Origin: Saccharospirillum mangrovi
GTDB taxonomy: Bacteria > Pseudomonadota > Gammaproteobacteria > Pseudomonadales > Natronospirillaceae
Direction: 5' to 3'
DNA length: 64,000 nucleotides
NCBI RefSeq assembly: GCF_003367315.1
Contig: NZ_CP031415.1
Coordinates: 301,001-365,000, forward strand
Shown here one piece after another: positions 44,382-52,696 of the stretch. The notes beneath the pieces are model-generated. The model saw only the letters and a program-made list of their open reading frames with translations, did not search any database and was not told the origin of the DNA. Within the stretch, counting starts at the first letter, position 1. Every line of letters begins with the position of its first letter. Both the position numbers and the translations under genes were made by a program.

Positions 44382-45367
44382 AGCCGCACTACGCCCATGC
44401 CGAGTGCCAGACCCGCAGCGGAACCGAACAGCAACGCCGTGGTGCGGCCGGGTTCAATCGGCCGATGGCGGCGCAGATGGTCCAATGCCATTGGAATCGA
44501 GGCGGCGATTTGATTGCCGTAACGGGCGAAGCAATTGACGACCTTGGCCGGGTCCAGATTCAGCTGGCGGGTCAGGTTGGCAAGGCCGGCGTGGCTGGCC
44601 TGATGCGGCACGTAGTAGTCGATGTCGCTCAACTTGAGCCCACTCGGCGCCAGTCCACGCTCGATAAAATCGGGTGCGAGTTGAGCGACCAATCGATACA
44701 GCGCCTTACCCTGCATTTCAAAATAGCTGCCGGCAGTGGTCACTTCGGCACCGTGCCGGCTTGGGTGCAGACCGCTGCCGCCGGCGCGAATCTGGCAATA
44801 ATCGTAGCCTTGGGTGTGGGTCTGAAAATGGCTGGTGATCAGGCCGCGGTTGTCGTCGCTGGCTTCGAGGATAAAAGCTGCGGCACCGTCGGCGAATAAG
44901 GTGGCGGCTTCGGTGTCGTGATCGTGCACGCCGACCTTGGCGACTTCGCTGGAGACGATTAAAACGCGGCGGTGGCGGCCTCGGGCGATCCACGCATCGG
45001 CCAGGTCCAGCGCGGCCAGAAACGACAGGCAGGTGGCGTTCACATCGAAACTGGCGAGCGGGGCGGGCGATTGCATGGCGTGCAGCAGACCGGCGGCGTT
45101 ATAAGGCAAAGCCTGATGATTGGTGCCGCTGGCGCTCAGTAATAAGTCGATGTCGGCGAGTGTCAGGCCGGCTTCATTCAGCGCGGCCTGAGCCGCCTCG
45201 GCGCCCATAAAAAGCGCGCTTTCGTCGGCTTCGGCGTAGTGACGAACGTCCACGCCGTAACGCTGGCGACAATGGCCGGCGGGCAAACCCAGGCGAACGT
45301 CGAGCTGTTCGGCACTGAGCTGGGTGCGCGGCAGGTAGTGCGCGCTGGCACGAATCACAAAGGCCAT
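44378..45367 (-). CDS. KAS III / OleA-like condensing enzyme
   Basis: A 329-residue thiolase-fold enzyme of the FabH/OleA group with an intact triad: Cys113 in NATCLSF, His255 in YYVPHQASH and Asn285 in ARYGNQIAASIP. FabH normally has GNTSAASIP, so the loop differs. No fatty-acid synthesis genes are adjacent, which suggests a dedicated secondary role: Claisen condensation of acyl-CoA or acyl-ACP substrates feeding the SDR encoded next (ATGA overlap). It starts 32 bases after ybaK, so the cluster may share an upstream promoter with ybaK and the GNAT gene. Confidence 0.86.
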   Translation of the reverse strand: MAFVIRASAHYLPRTQLSAEQLDVRLGLPAGHCRQRYGVDVRHYAEADESALFMGAEAAQAALNEAGLTLADIDLLLSASGTNHQALPYNAAGLLHAMQSPAPLASFDVNATCLSFLAALDLADAWIARGRHRRVLIVSSEVAKVGVHDHDTEAATLFADGAAAFILEASDDNRGLITSHFQTHTQGYDYCQIRAGGSGLHPSRHGAEVTTAGSYFEMQGKALYRLVAQLAPDFIERGLAPSGLKLSDIDYYVPHQASHAGLANLTRQLNLDPAKVVNCFARYGNQIAASIPMALDHLRRHRPIEPGRTTALLFGSAAGLALGMGVVRL

Positions 45368-45398
45368 AAGAACGTCCTTTTCAGCGGCACCTGCCGGC

Positions 45399-45875
45399 TC
45401 AATCGTTCAACAGCGGTGCCAGTTTCGCGCCGGTTAATTGCACCAGTGCGTCGGTTGCCAATTCCAAATCCAAACCGCGTTTGCCGCCGCTGACAAAGAG
45501 GGTTTCCAGCGTTTCAGCGCTGGCATCCAGCACCGTCGACAAACGTTTTTTCTGACCCAGCGGACTGATGCCGCCAACCACGTAGCCGGTGGTTTTTTCG
45601 GCGATGGCCGGGTCGGCCATTTGCGCCGATTTCTGGCCGTGTGCCTTGGCGGCGCGTTTCAGGTTGAGCGTGCCGGTGACCGGCAAAATGCACACGCCGA
45701 GCGCTTTGGCGTCGCCGTTAAAACTGACCACCAGGGTTTTGAATACCCGCGCCGGCTCGACACCGAGCGCTTTGGCGGCGGCCAGGCCGTAGCCTTCGTC
45801 GCTGGCTTCGACTTCGAAGCGATGCAGTTGATAGCCAACTTTGGCGGCGTCGAGTTGTTTGACGGCCGGCGTCAC
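45399..45875 (-). CDS. ybaK: Cys-tRNA(Pro)/Cys-tRNA(Cys) deacylase YbaK
   Basis: YbaK hydrolyses mischarged Cys-tRNA(Pro), preventing cysteine misincorporation. The 158-residue YbaK/EbsC fold shows TPAVKQLDAAKVGYQLH at the start, the conserved lysine in RVFKTLVV, and the GGISPLGQKKRL loop. The start is GTG at 45875, overlapping the stop of the GNAT gene (GTGA); the longer upstream frame runs within that gene. Length equals the E. coli protein. Confidence 0.92.
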   Translation of the reverse strand: MTPAVKQLDAAKVGYQLHRFEVEASDEGYGLAAAKALGVEPARVFKTLVVSFNGDAKALGVCILPVTGTLNLKRAAKAHGQKSAQMADPAIAEKTTGYVVGGISPLGQKKRLSTVLDASAETLETLFVSGGKRGLDLELATDALVQLTGAKLAPLLND

Positions 45876-46387
45876 AGGCAGGTCTCGAACAGCTGGGCCA
45901 TGTCTTTCAGGGTGTCGCCGGTGACGCGTTTGGTCAGCCAGTCGTCGAGCGCTTCGGCGCCGAGCTGACGGTAGAAATGGCGCGCCGGTTCGTTCCAGTC
46001 CAACACCTGCCATTCCAGACGGCCGCAGTTGCGCTCGACCGCGATTTGCGCCACCCGGGTAATCAACGCCTTGCCCAGACTCAGGCCGCGATGTTGCGGC
46101 TGCACATAGAGGTCTTCCAGATGGATGCCCGGCTGCGCCAGAAAGGTCGAGTAGTTGTGGAAGAACAGCGCCATGCCGACGGGCGTGCCGTTCAGCTCAG
46201 CGATGATGACCTCGGCGTAGGCCCGCTCGCCAAACAGGGTGGCGGCGAGGCTTGCTTCGGTGGCAACCACTTCGTGGCGCAGATGTTCGTAGTCCGCCAG
46301 TTCACAGATAAAACCCAGAATGGCCGGGACGTCGGCGGCGGTGGCGAAGCGCAAACGGGCGCCGGACGCCAGGGTGATCTCAGACAT
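45872..46387 (-). CDS. GNAT-family N-acetyltransferase
   Basis: A 171-residue acetyltransferase resembling the diamine/spermidine-type GNATs. It shows IHLEDLYVQPQHRGLSLGKAL (acetyl-CoA pyrophosphate loop QPQHRGLSLG) and LEWQVLDWNEPARHFYRQLG. The ATG at 46387 begins MSEITLASGARLRFA, matching the family start. It is the first gene of the long minus-strand run (GNAT, ybaK, then the biosynthetic cluster) and divergent from the TolC-family gene. Confidence 0.85.
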   Translation of the reverse strand: MSEITLASGARLRFATAADVPAILGFICELADYEHLRHEVVATEASLAATLFGERAYAEVIIAELNGTPVGMALFFHNYSTFLAQPGIHLEDLYVQPQHRGLSLGKALITRVAQIAVERNCGRLEWQVLDWNEPARHFYRQLGAEALDDWLTKRVTGDTLKDMAQLFETCL

Positions 46388-46527
46388 GATGATCTCGATG
46401 GTCAAAAACGGTCGAGCGAGTATCGAAAATACCGGCCTGACTGACAACTGCTTGGCGGAAAATGACAGCTGCGCCGCCAGCGCCCGGTCCTAGACTGCGC
46501 CTCCAGCCTGAAACCCACTGAGGCGTT

Positions 46528-47850
46528 ATGAAATCATCTTCTTTATGGCTTGCACTGGCCGTGTTGCTGGCACCCTTGGCGCAGGCGTCTGAACTGGAAT
46601 CGCTGTGGCACACGGTGCAAACCCAGAATCCGGGTTTGCAGGCGCAGGCTTCGGCCGTGGCGGCACGCGCCGCTGAAGCTCAATCCGAACGTTGGCGCTA
46701 TGGCCCGACCGTTACGCTGAACAGCCGCTACACCCAGCTGAACGACGAGTTGTCGCTGACGGTGGATTTGTCGGCGCTGAATCCGTTGGCGCCGCCGATG
46801 CACGAAACCATTCAGCAGGATCAATACAGCACGGCGACGTTGGAAGCGAAGCTGCCGGTGTTTACCGGCGGTCGCATCAAAGCCGCTGTGGCTGCGGCCG
46901 ATGCGCGGCTGGACGACCAGCAGGCGCAGGCCGATCAGCAACGTCAGGCGGTGTTGCTGCAATTGGTGGATCGCTATTACAGCGTGATTCTGGCGCGCGA
47001 GGCGGTCGATATTCGCCAGCGCCGGCTTGATACGCTGGATCGCCAGGTCTACAGCGCGCAGCGTCGCGAGCAGGAAGGTTTGATCGCAGCGGCGGACCGG
47101 CTGTCTGTCGAGGTCGAACGCGACGAAGCGCGCCGTGCGCTGAGCAATGCCCAGGCCGATCTGGAATTGGCCACTCTGGTTTATCGTCAGTTGGTCGGGA
47201 CGGCTGTCCCCTTGCCGCAGCCCGGCCCACTGGCGCCTTTGTCCGCCGATCCCGACTTGGATCAACTGGCGGCGTCTTTGTTAACCGACAGCCCGGAAAT
47301 GGACCGTCTCAATGCCCAGGCCGATTTGGCCGCCGCCGGGGCGCTGGCCAATCGCGCCAGCTGGTTGCCGACGGTGGCGGTGTTCGGTCGCTACGAACTG
47401 CTTCAGGACGATCTGACCGCGCTCGAACCGCAATGGGCCGCGGGCCTGGCGATGGAATGGGCGCTGCTCGATGGCGGCAACCGTTATCGCCAACGCCAGG
47501 CGGCGCTGGCGCGGGTGGACCAGGCGCAGCAACAGCGGCAGCAGAGTGAAACCGATCTGAACAGCCGCTTGCAGCAGGACGTGCGCGACTTGCGCCGCGC
47601 CGAAGCCAACATCAAAGCCTTGGCGTCTACCGAAGCGCTGGTCGCGGAAAAAGTGGCGTTGACGCAGCGCGGTTATGACCAGGGTCTGAGTACCGATCTG
47701 GATCGCATTGAAGCCGAAACGGCGCTGGCGGCGGTGCGTATGCAGCGCTTGCAGGCGGTGGTTGAACAACACCAGGCGTTGGCGCGGCTCTACATTCGCG
47801 CGGGTGACGCCAATGGATTTTTTGCCTTGCTGGATCGCAACGACGCCTGA
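46528..47850 (+). CDS. TolC-family outer membrane efflux protein
   Basis: A 440-residue outer-membrane channel with a signal peptide (LWLALAVLLAPLAQA), and two homologous OEP repeats rich in long heptad-like helices (RQAVLLQLVDRYYSVILAR; KVALTQRGYDQGLSTDLDR). It opens a four-gene export operon with a membrane-fusion protein and two ABC-2 permeases. It should form the trimeric exit duct for that system. Confidence 0.9.
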   Translation: MKSSSLWLALAVLLAPLAQASELESLWHTVQTQNPGLQAQASAVAARAAEAQSERWRYGPTVTLNSRYTQLNDELSLTVDLSALNPLAPPMHETIQQDQYSTATLEAKLPVFTGGRIKAAVAAADARLDDQQAQADQQRQAVLLQLVDRYYSVILAREAVDIRQRRLDTLDRQVYSAQRREQEGLIAAADRLSVEVERDEARRALSNAQADLELATLVYRQLVGTAVPLPQPGPLAPLSADPDLDQLAASLLTDSPEMDRLNAQADLAAAGALANRASWLPTVAVFGRYELLQDDLTALEPQWAAGLAMEWALLDGGNRYRQRQAALARVDQAQQQRQQSETDLNSRLQQDVRDLRRAEANIKALASTEALVAEKVALTQRGYDQGLSTDLDRIEAETALAAVRMQRLQAVVEQHQALARLYIRAGDANGFFALLDRNDA

Positions 47851-47910
47851 GGCGGGTTGCGGCTTGTCATCAAAGTTATCGAAGTCATCGATGTCTTCAC
47901 AGGAACCGTT

Positions 47911-48903
47911 ATGAACAACTCAAACAAAGCCATGGTCGTCAGTCTGGCTTATCTGGCCGTGTTAGGCGGCTTTCTTGGCTACAGCTATCTGACTCAGGCG
48001 AGTGCGCCTGAGCCGGTTTTACAAGGCACCGTCGATGCGCAAACCATTCGCGTCAGCGGCAAGATTGCCGGTCGCGTTGCGAACGTGGCGGTACGTGAAG
48101 GCGACCGCATCGCTGCGGGCGATCTGGTGTTTGAACTGACCAGCCCGGAACTCGAAGCGCGCATTGATCAGGCGCAGGCCGCCGTCACCGCCAAGCAGGC
48201 GATGAGTGAACGCGCCGACCGTGGCGCACGGGATGAAGAATTGGCGCAGGCGCGCGATCAGTGGCAACGCGCCAAGGCCGCGGCTGATTTGGCGCAAACC
48301 ACCGCCGAGCGGTTACGGAATTTGTTCGCCGACGGTCTGGTGTCGCAGCAGCGTCTGGACGAAGCCGAGACGCAGGCGGAGGCCGCCGGCTTTGCCGCTC
48401 GAGCCGCCGAGCAACAGTACATACAAGCGCAAAACGGCACCGACGACGAACTGCGTACCGCCGCCCGCAGCGAGGCCAATGCGGCCCAGGCGCAGTTGGC
48501 GGAAGTGCAGTCGTTGTTGTCGGAAACACGCATTACTGCGCCGGCGGCCGGTGAAGTCACCGAGGTGTTGATTCACAGCGGCGAAATCGCCCCGGCCGGT
48601 TTCCCGGTGGTCACGCTGACCGATCTGAACGACAGCTGGGTGCGTTTTCATGTGCGCGAAGATCGTCTGGTCGATTTTGCCTCGGGCGCGGTGATTGAAG
48701 GCTATTTGCCAGCGCTGCAACGCTCGGTCGAATTGCGCGTCAGCAACGTGTCGCCACTGGGCGAATACGCCACCTGGCGGGCGACGCACACCGGCGAGGC
48801 CGATTTGCGCACCTTTGAAGTTCAGGCGCGCCCGCTTGAGGCGATTGACGATTGGCGGCCGGGCATGACGGTGCTGATCGGCGCGGTGGCCGATCATGGC
48901 TGA
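47911..48903 (+). CDS. HlyD-family periplasmic adaptor
   Basis: A 330-residue membrane-fusion protein with one N-terminal helix (AMVVSLAYLAVLGGFLGYS), a lipoyl-like half motif (GRVANVAVREGDRIAAGDLV), an alanine/glutamine-rich coiled-coil hairpin (about 90-190), the second lipoyl half (ITAPAAGEVTEVLIHSGE) and a beta-barrel. It is similar to YbhG/YhiI adaptors of ABC-2 exporters. AGGAA precedes the ATG at 47911; the earlier frame has no signal. It overlaps the first permease gene by 8 bases. Confidence 0.9.
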   Translation: MNNSNKAMVVSLAYLAVLGGFLGYSYLTQASAPEPVLQGTVDAQTIRVSGKIAGRVANVAVREGDRIAAGDLVFELTSPELEARIDQAQAAVTAKQAMSERADRGARDEELAQARDQWQRAKAAADLAQTTAERLRNLFADGLVSQQRLDEAETQAEAAGFAARAAEQQYIQAQNGTDDELRTAARSEANAAQAQLAEVQSLLSETRITAPAAGEVTEVLIHSGEIAPAGFPVVTLTDLNDSWVRFHVREDRLVDFASGAVIEGYLPALQRSVELRVSNVSPLGEYATWRATHTGEADLRTFEVQARPLEAIDDWRPGMTVLIGAVADHG

Positions 48904-50071
48904 ACGCGCGCTGCGGCGGGTGCTCGGTCGTGAATTGATCACGATCGTGCGTCAGCCGAGCTATCTGTTTTTGTTGTTCGGTGCGCCGGCGTTGGCCTGG
49001 GTGCTGCTCGGCGGCATTGTCTCGACGCCAGCGGTGCAGGCGGTGCCGTTTGCGGTGGTCGATGAAGACAACAGCCCGGCCAGCCGCGATCTGGCGTATC
49101 GGCTGAACAGCTCGCCAACGCTCGACGTTAGCGTGCGCCACGACGGCAGCCAGGCGGCACTGGCCGAGGTACGCGCGCAACACAGCTTCGGTTATCTGGT
49201 GATTCCGCACGGTTTTGCCGAGCAATTGCAAAGCGGTTTGCCGCAGCAGATTCCGGCCTACGTCAATCAGCAGAGCTACATGATGGGCACCTTGCTGACC
49301 AATCAGCTGGTGCGTTTTGTGATTGAAAGCAGCTTGCACGAAACCGCCAGTCAGTTCGTTGTGCATGGACAGACGGCGGAACAGGCACGGGCGCAGGTGG
49401 TGCCGATCAGCGGCGAGCGGTCGGTGGCGGGCAATCAGTGGCTCAATTATCAGTCGTTTTTGCGCGCGTCTTTGCACAGCCATGTCTGGCACGTGCTGCT
49501 GGTGTTGAGCACGCTCTACGCCGTCGGTCGCGAATTTCGTGAAGGCAGTACAGGCGACTGGTGGTACGCGAGTGACCGGCATCTGGGCGTTGCGCTGTTG
49601 GGCAAATTACTGCCGTTGGTGATCGTCATGTTGGGTTGGGCGTTGTGTTACCACCTGGCGGCGTTGCAGGCGTTGAATCTGCCTTGGGGTGGGCGGTTGT
49701 GGCGACTGTTGGCGCTGAGCGCCTGGGTGGCGGCGTTTTACATCAGTGCTTCGGTGCTGGTGATGGCGTTGCTGCATAACTTGCGCATGGCGCTGTCGGT
49801 CGCGGCGGTGTACACCCTGCCCGCTTTTGCCTTTATCGGCGTGACTTTTCCGGTGACCAGCATGGGCGGAGTCGCGCACTTCTGGCAGTCGCTGTTGCCG
49901 GTCGGCAGCCTGATTCGCTGGCAGGATCAGGTGCTGCATTTCAATGCGAGTCTGGCGGATTTGTGGCCGCAACTGTGGCCGCTCGGCGTGGTGACGCTGT
50001 TGTTCTGGCCGCCGGCGGCGGTGTTGCTGCGCGAGAAAATTGCGCACCCGAAATGGACGGGGCATTTCTGA
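48896..50071 (+). CDS. ABC-2 type permease, first of pair
   Basis: A 391-residue membrane protein of the ABC2_membrane_3/YhhJ type: a first helix (LFLLFGAPALAWVLLGG), a large extracytoplasmic domain, then five C-terminal helices (LHSHVWHVLLVLSTLYAVG with the conserved REFREGST elbow). The conserved elbow normally docks an ATPase, yet no ATPase gene exists in the operon. It shares one base with the following permease gene. Confidence 0.85.
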   Translation: MAERALRRVLGRELITIVRQPSYLFLLFGAPALAWVLLGGIVSTPAVQAVPFAVVDEDNSPASRDLAYRLNSSPTLDVSVRHDGSQAALAEVRAQHSFGYLVIPHGFAEQLQSGLPQQIPAYVNQQSYMMGTLLTNQLVRFVIESSLHETASQFVVHGQTAEQARAQVVPISGERSVAGNQWLNYQSFLRASLHSHVWHVLLVLSTLYAVGREFREGSTGDWWYASDRHLGVALLGKLLPLVIVMLGWALCYHLAALQALNLPWGGRLWRLLALSAWVAAFYISASVLVMALLHNLRMALSVAAVYTLPAFAFIGVTFPVTSMGGVAHFWQSLLPVGSLIRWQDQVLHFNASLADLWPQLWPLGVVTLLFWPPAAVLLREKIAHPKWTGHF

Positions 50072-51225
50072 TGGCGAAAACGTTTTTGAATATCCTGGCT
50101 GAAGAGTGGGCGTTGCTGTTCCGACACAAAGGCATCGTGTTGATTCTGATCGGCGCACCGATTTTTTATTCGCTGTTTTATCCGCTGCCGTATCAGGCGG
50201 CCGTGGTGACCGAGGTGTCGGTTTGGGTCAGCGATGCGGATCAGACGTTGGCGAGCCGTCGCCTGGTTGAACGCCTGGACGCCGCGCCACAATTGGCCGT
50301 GGTGCGTGTCACTCCGACGGATGCCGGTCGCGCCAATGCGTTGCGCGATGGCGAGGTTCAGGCCTATCTGGATATTCCTGCTGGCATGCAGGCTGACTTG
50401 GAACGCGGTCAGTCGGTGACGGTCGCTTACGGCGGCAGCGCCAGTAATTTTCTGGTCTATGGCACGGCGGCGCGAACCATGGCGCAGGCCATTCGCGCTG
50501 AATCTGACGACTGGGCCGAGCGCTATCGCATCGAAATGCTGGGCAACGCCGTTCAGGCGCAAGCGCGGGCCGAGCCGCTGCAATTGGCGCTGACGCCGCT
50601 GTTCAATTCCGACTTGTCGTATCTGCAATATCTGGTGCCGGGTGTGTATCTGTTTTTGGTGCAGCAGGTGTTGATGCTGGCGACGGGTATGCATTGGGGC
50701 GCGCAACGCGAACGTGGTGACCGCTCGCGACCGGTGCGTCGCTTTATCGCCCAGACGTTGATTTACGGCCTGCACGGCATGGCGTTGGTGGTGTATCTGT
50801 TTCGCTGGGCGTTGCCGTTGGAAGGTGTCTGGCCGACGCTGACGGGCGGGCAGTTGCTGAATTTCGGTACTCCCTTTGTGCTCAGCGCAATCTGGCTCGG
50901 CATGGTTGTGTCGCGGCCGATGCAGCGCATGGAAACGCCGTTGTTGTGGTTGCTGCCGCTGTCGGTGCCGCTGCTGTTGCTGACAGGCATCAGTTGGCCG
51001 GCTTTTGCCATGGCCGATTGGGTGTTGCCGCTGGCCGACTGGCTGCCGGCTACTCAGGCGGCGCGAACGCTGTTGGCGACGGCTTTTATGGGCGTTGAGG
51101 CTTCGGCCGGTATGGCCTGGTTGGTGGCCGCGTTTTATGGCGGCCTGGCTATAACGCTGCGTTGCGTGCCCGGGCGCGATAGCGCGCCGGCGCTTCGCCC
51201 GTCCACTGGCGAAACGCGCGCGTGA
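50071..51225 (+). CDS. ABC-2 type permease, second of pair
   Basis: A 384-residue homologue of the preceding permease: first helix IVLILIGAPIFYSLFYPLPY, extracytoplasmic domain, five C-terminal helices (YLVPGVYLFLVQQVLMLATG). The elbow region is less conserved here (GAQRERGDRSR). The two proteins likely form a heterodimeric export channel. The last 77 bases overlap, tail to tail, the end of the AraC-type regulator gene on the other strand. Confidence 0.85.
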   Translation: MAKTFLNILAEEWALLFRHKGIVLILIGAPIFYSLFYPLPYQAAVVTEVSVWVSDADQTLASRRLVERLDAAPQLAVVRVTPTDAGRANALRDGEVQAYLDIPAGMQADLERGQSVTVAYGGSASNFLVYGTAARTMAQAIRAESDDWAERYRIEMLGNAVQAQARAEPLQLALTPLFNSDLSYLQYLVPGVYLFLVQQVLMLATGMHWGAQRERGDRSRPVRRFIAQTLIYGLHGMALVVYLFRWALPLEGVWPTLTGGQLLNFGTPFVLSAIWLGMVVSRPMQRMETPLLWLLPLSVPLLLLTGISWPAFAMADWVLPLADWLPATQAARTLLATAFMGVEASAGMAWLVAAFYGGLAITLRCVPGRDSAPALRPSTGETRA

Positions 51226-52222
51226 AGTTGGCCGGTTCGCTGAAGCCGAGCCGGTAGCCGATTTCCAGAATCGGGATGTCGCTGTGGCGAATGTATTGCA
51301 CCGCCAGTTCCTGCCGGGCTTGCTGCAACAGTTCGCGAAAGCTGACGTTGGCGTCGTTCAGGCGGCGCTGCAGCGTGCGCGACGACAGATGCAACGCCTC
51401 GGCGACGCTGTTCTGCGACACCTTGCCGTCGGGCATTTGCAGAATGATTTCCGACACCACCTGGCTGGGCCAATCCTGATGTAACAGTCGCAAATAGCTG
51501 GCGACGACTTGCTCGTTGACGGTCGCCAGATGGGCGTTGGCCGAGGGCAGTGGGCGATCGAGTAATTCGTTGTCAAACCAGATGGTGTCTTGATCGCCGT
51601 TGTCGTGCACCGGGCAGCCGAGTACGCGCGCGTAATCGTTCCGACTGGCGCCGAGATCGCGGTGGAAAATTACCGAGTGCGGCGCAAACCGTACGCCGAA
51701 ATAGTGGCGACACAGCGATACCAAAGCCAAGGCGCCGGCTTCGCGCAACTGGCCCAGGCTGTCGTTCAATTCAGCTTCGGCGAAATTCTCCAGCAAATGA
51801 TGCAGCAGCGCGCTGGAGTGCATGCGCAGGCCGCTTTGGCCGGGTCGTTCGACGCGATGCAGTTGAATGGTAGTGGTCAGCAGCGAGTAATAGCGTTGCA
51901 GCAAATCCAGCGCATCGCGGCCGGTTTCACTGCTCGCCATGGCAAACCCCAAGGCGTGAAAGGTGCCGGCGTTGACGTGTTCGGCGATGGCGAGCGGGAG
52001 ATTGGCGTCGGTTTGCGCCAGGCCCAGCCGCCACAGTTGCACGACTGCCATTGAAGGTATTCGGGCGTTGGCGTCAGCCAGTTGTTCTATGTTCAGGCCC
52101 GCCTCGAGCGCCAGTTGATTGGCGGGCAAACCCAGCCGCTCGAACGTCAGCAATAACAATCGCGGCCAACTGGCTAAAACGGTCAGGCGTAACGGGAAAT
52201 GGGCGGCGTCTGGCAGTGTCAT
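51149..52222 (-). CDS. AraC-family transcriptional regulator (OruR/ArgR-like layout)
   Basis: A 357-residue regulator. The N-terminal Arabinose_bd-type effector domain (about 20-210) contains DANLPLAIAEHVNAGTFHAL and RFAPHSVIFHRDLG; the C-terminal double helix-turn-helix has HLSSRTLQRRLNDANVSF and IGYRLGFSEPANFTRAFRQW. Its 3' end overlaps the permease gene by 77 bases in antisense. It overlaps the GNAT gene upstream by ATGA. It may control the neighbouring export operon, but that is inference. Confidence 0.87.
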   Translation of the reverse strand: MTLPDAAHFPLRLTVLASWPRLLLLTFERLGLPANQLALEAGLNIEQLADANARIPSMAVVQLWRLGLAQTDANLPLAIAEHVNAGTFHALGFAMASSETGRDALDLLQRYYSLLTTTIQLHRVERPGQSGLRMHSSALLHHLLENFAEAELNDSLGQLREAGALALVSLCRHYFGVRFAPHSVIFHRDLGASRNDYARVLGCPVHDNGDQDTIWFDNELLDRPLPSANAHLATVNEQVVASYLRLLHQDWPSQVVSEIILQMPDGKVSQNSVAEALHLSSRTLQRRLNDANVSFRELLQQARQELAVQYIRHSDIPILEIGYRLGFSEPANFTRAFRQWTGEAPARYRARARNAAL

Positions 52223-52641
52223 GCCTGATCCGATTCCAGGCGTTTGCCGAGACTGACCGCGGCATCGATCTGATACCCCAGGGCTTCATAAAACGCGATA
52301 ACAGCGGTGTTGGTGTTGCGGACCTGCAAGTTGATTTTGGGGCAACCGAGATCGGTCAGCTTTTGTTCGATTGCTTGCATCATCTGCTGCGCCAGCCCTT
52401 GGCGCTGATGCGATGGATCGACCGCCAGATAATTGATCCAGCCACGGTGGCCTTCGTAGCCGCCCATGACCGAGGCAACGATTTGGCCGTCGCGTTCGCC
52501 AATCAAAAACAAATCCGCACCGACTTTGAGTTTGCGGTCGATGTCTTTGTTCGGGTCGTTCCAGGGAACAGTCAGTTGGCAGGCTTGCCAGAGTTGGACG
52601 ACAGCGGCGCGGTCGGCCGGCTGAAAGGGGCGGATGTGCAC
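52219..52641 (-). CDS. ypeA: GNAT acetyltransferase YpeA
   Basis: A 140-residue GNAT protein: MHIRPFQPADRAAVVQLW, WNDPNKDIDRKL, then WINYLAVDPSHQRQGLAQ (acetyl-CoA loop) and LQVRNTNTAVIAFYEALGY, matching E. coli YpeA throughout. The substrate is not established. It is coupled by ATGA to the AraC-type gene downstream. Confidence 0.87.
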   Translation of the reverse strand: MHIRPFQPADRAAVVQLWQACQLTVPWNDPNKDIDRKLKVGADLFLIGERDGQIVASVMGGYEGHRGWINYLAVDPSHQRQGLAQQMMQAIEQKLTDLGCPKINLQVRNTNTAVIAFYEALGYQIDAAVSLGKRLESDQA

Positions 52642-52696
52642 GGCGGGACTCCGGTAAAGCGCAACAGGCTAGCGATTCACCGGAACCTCGGCAAGT

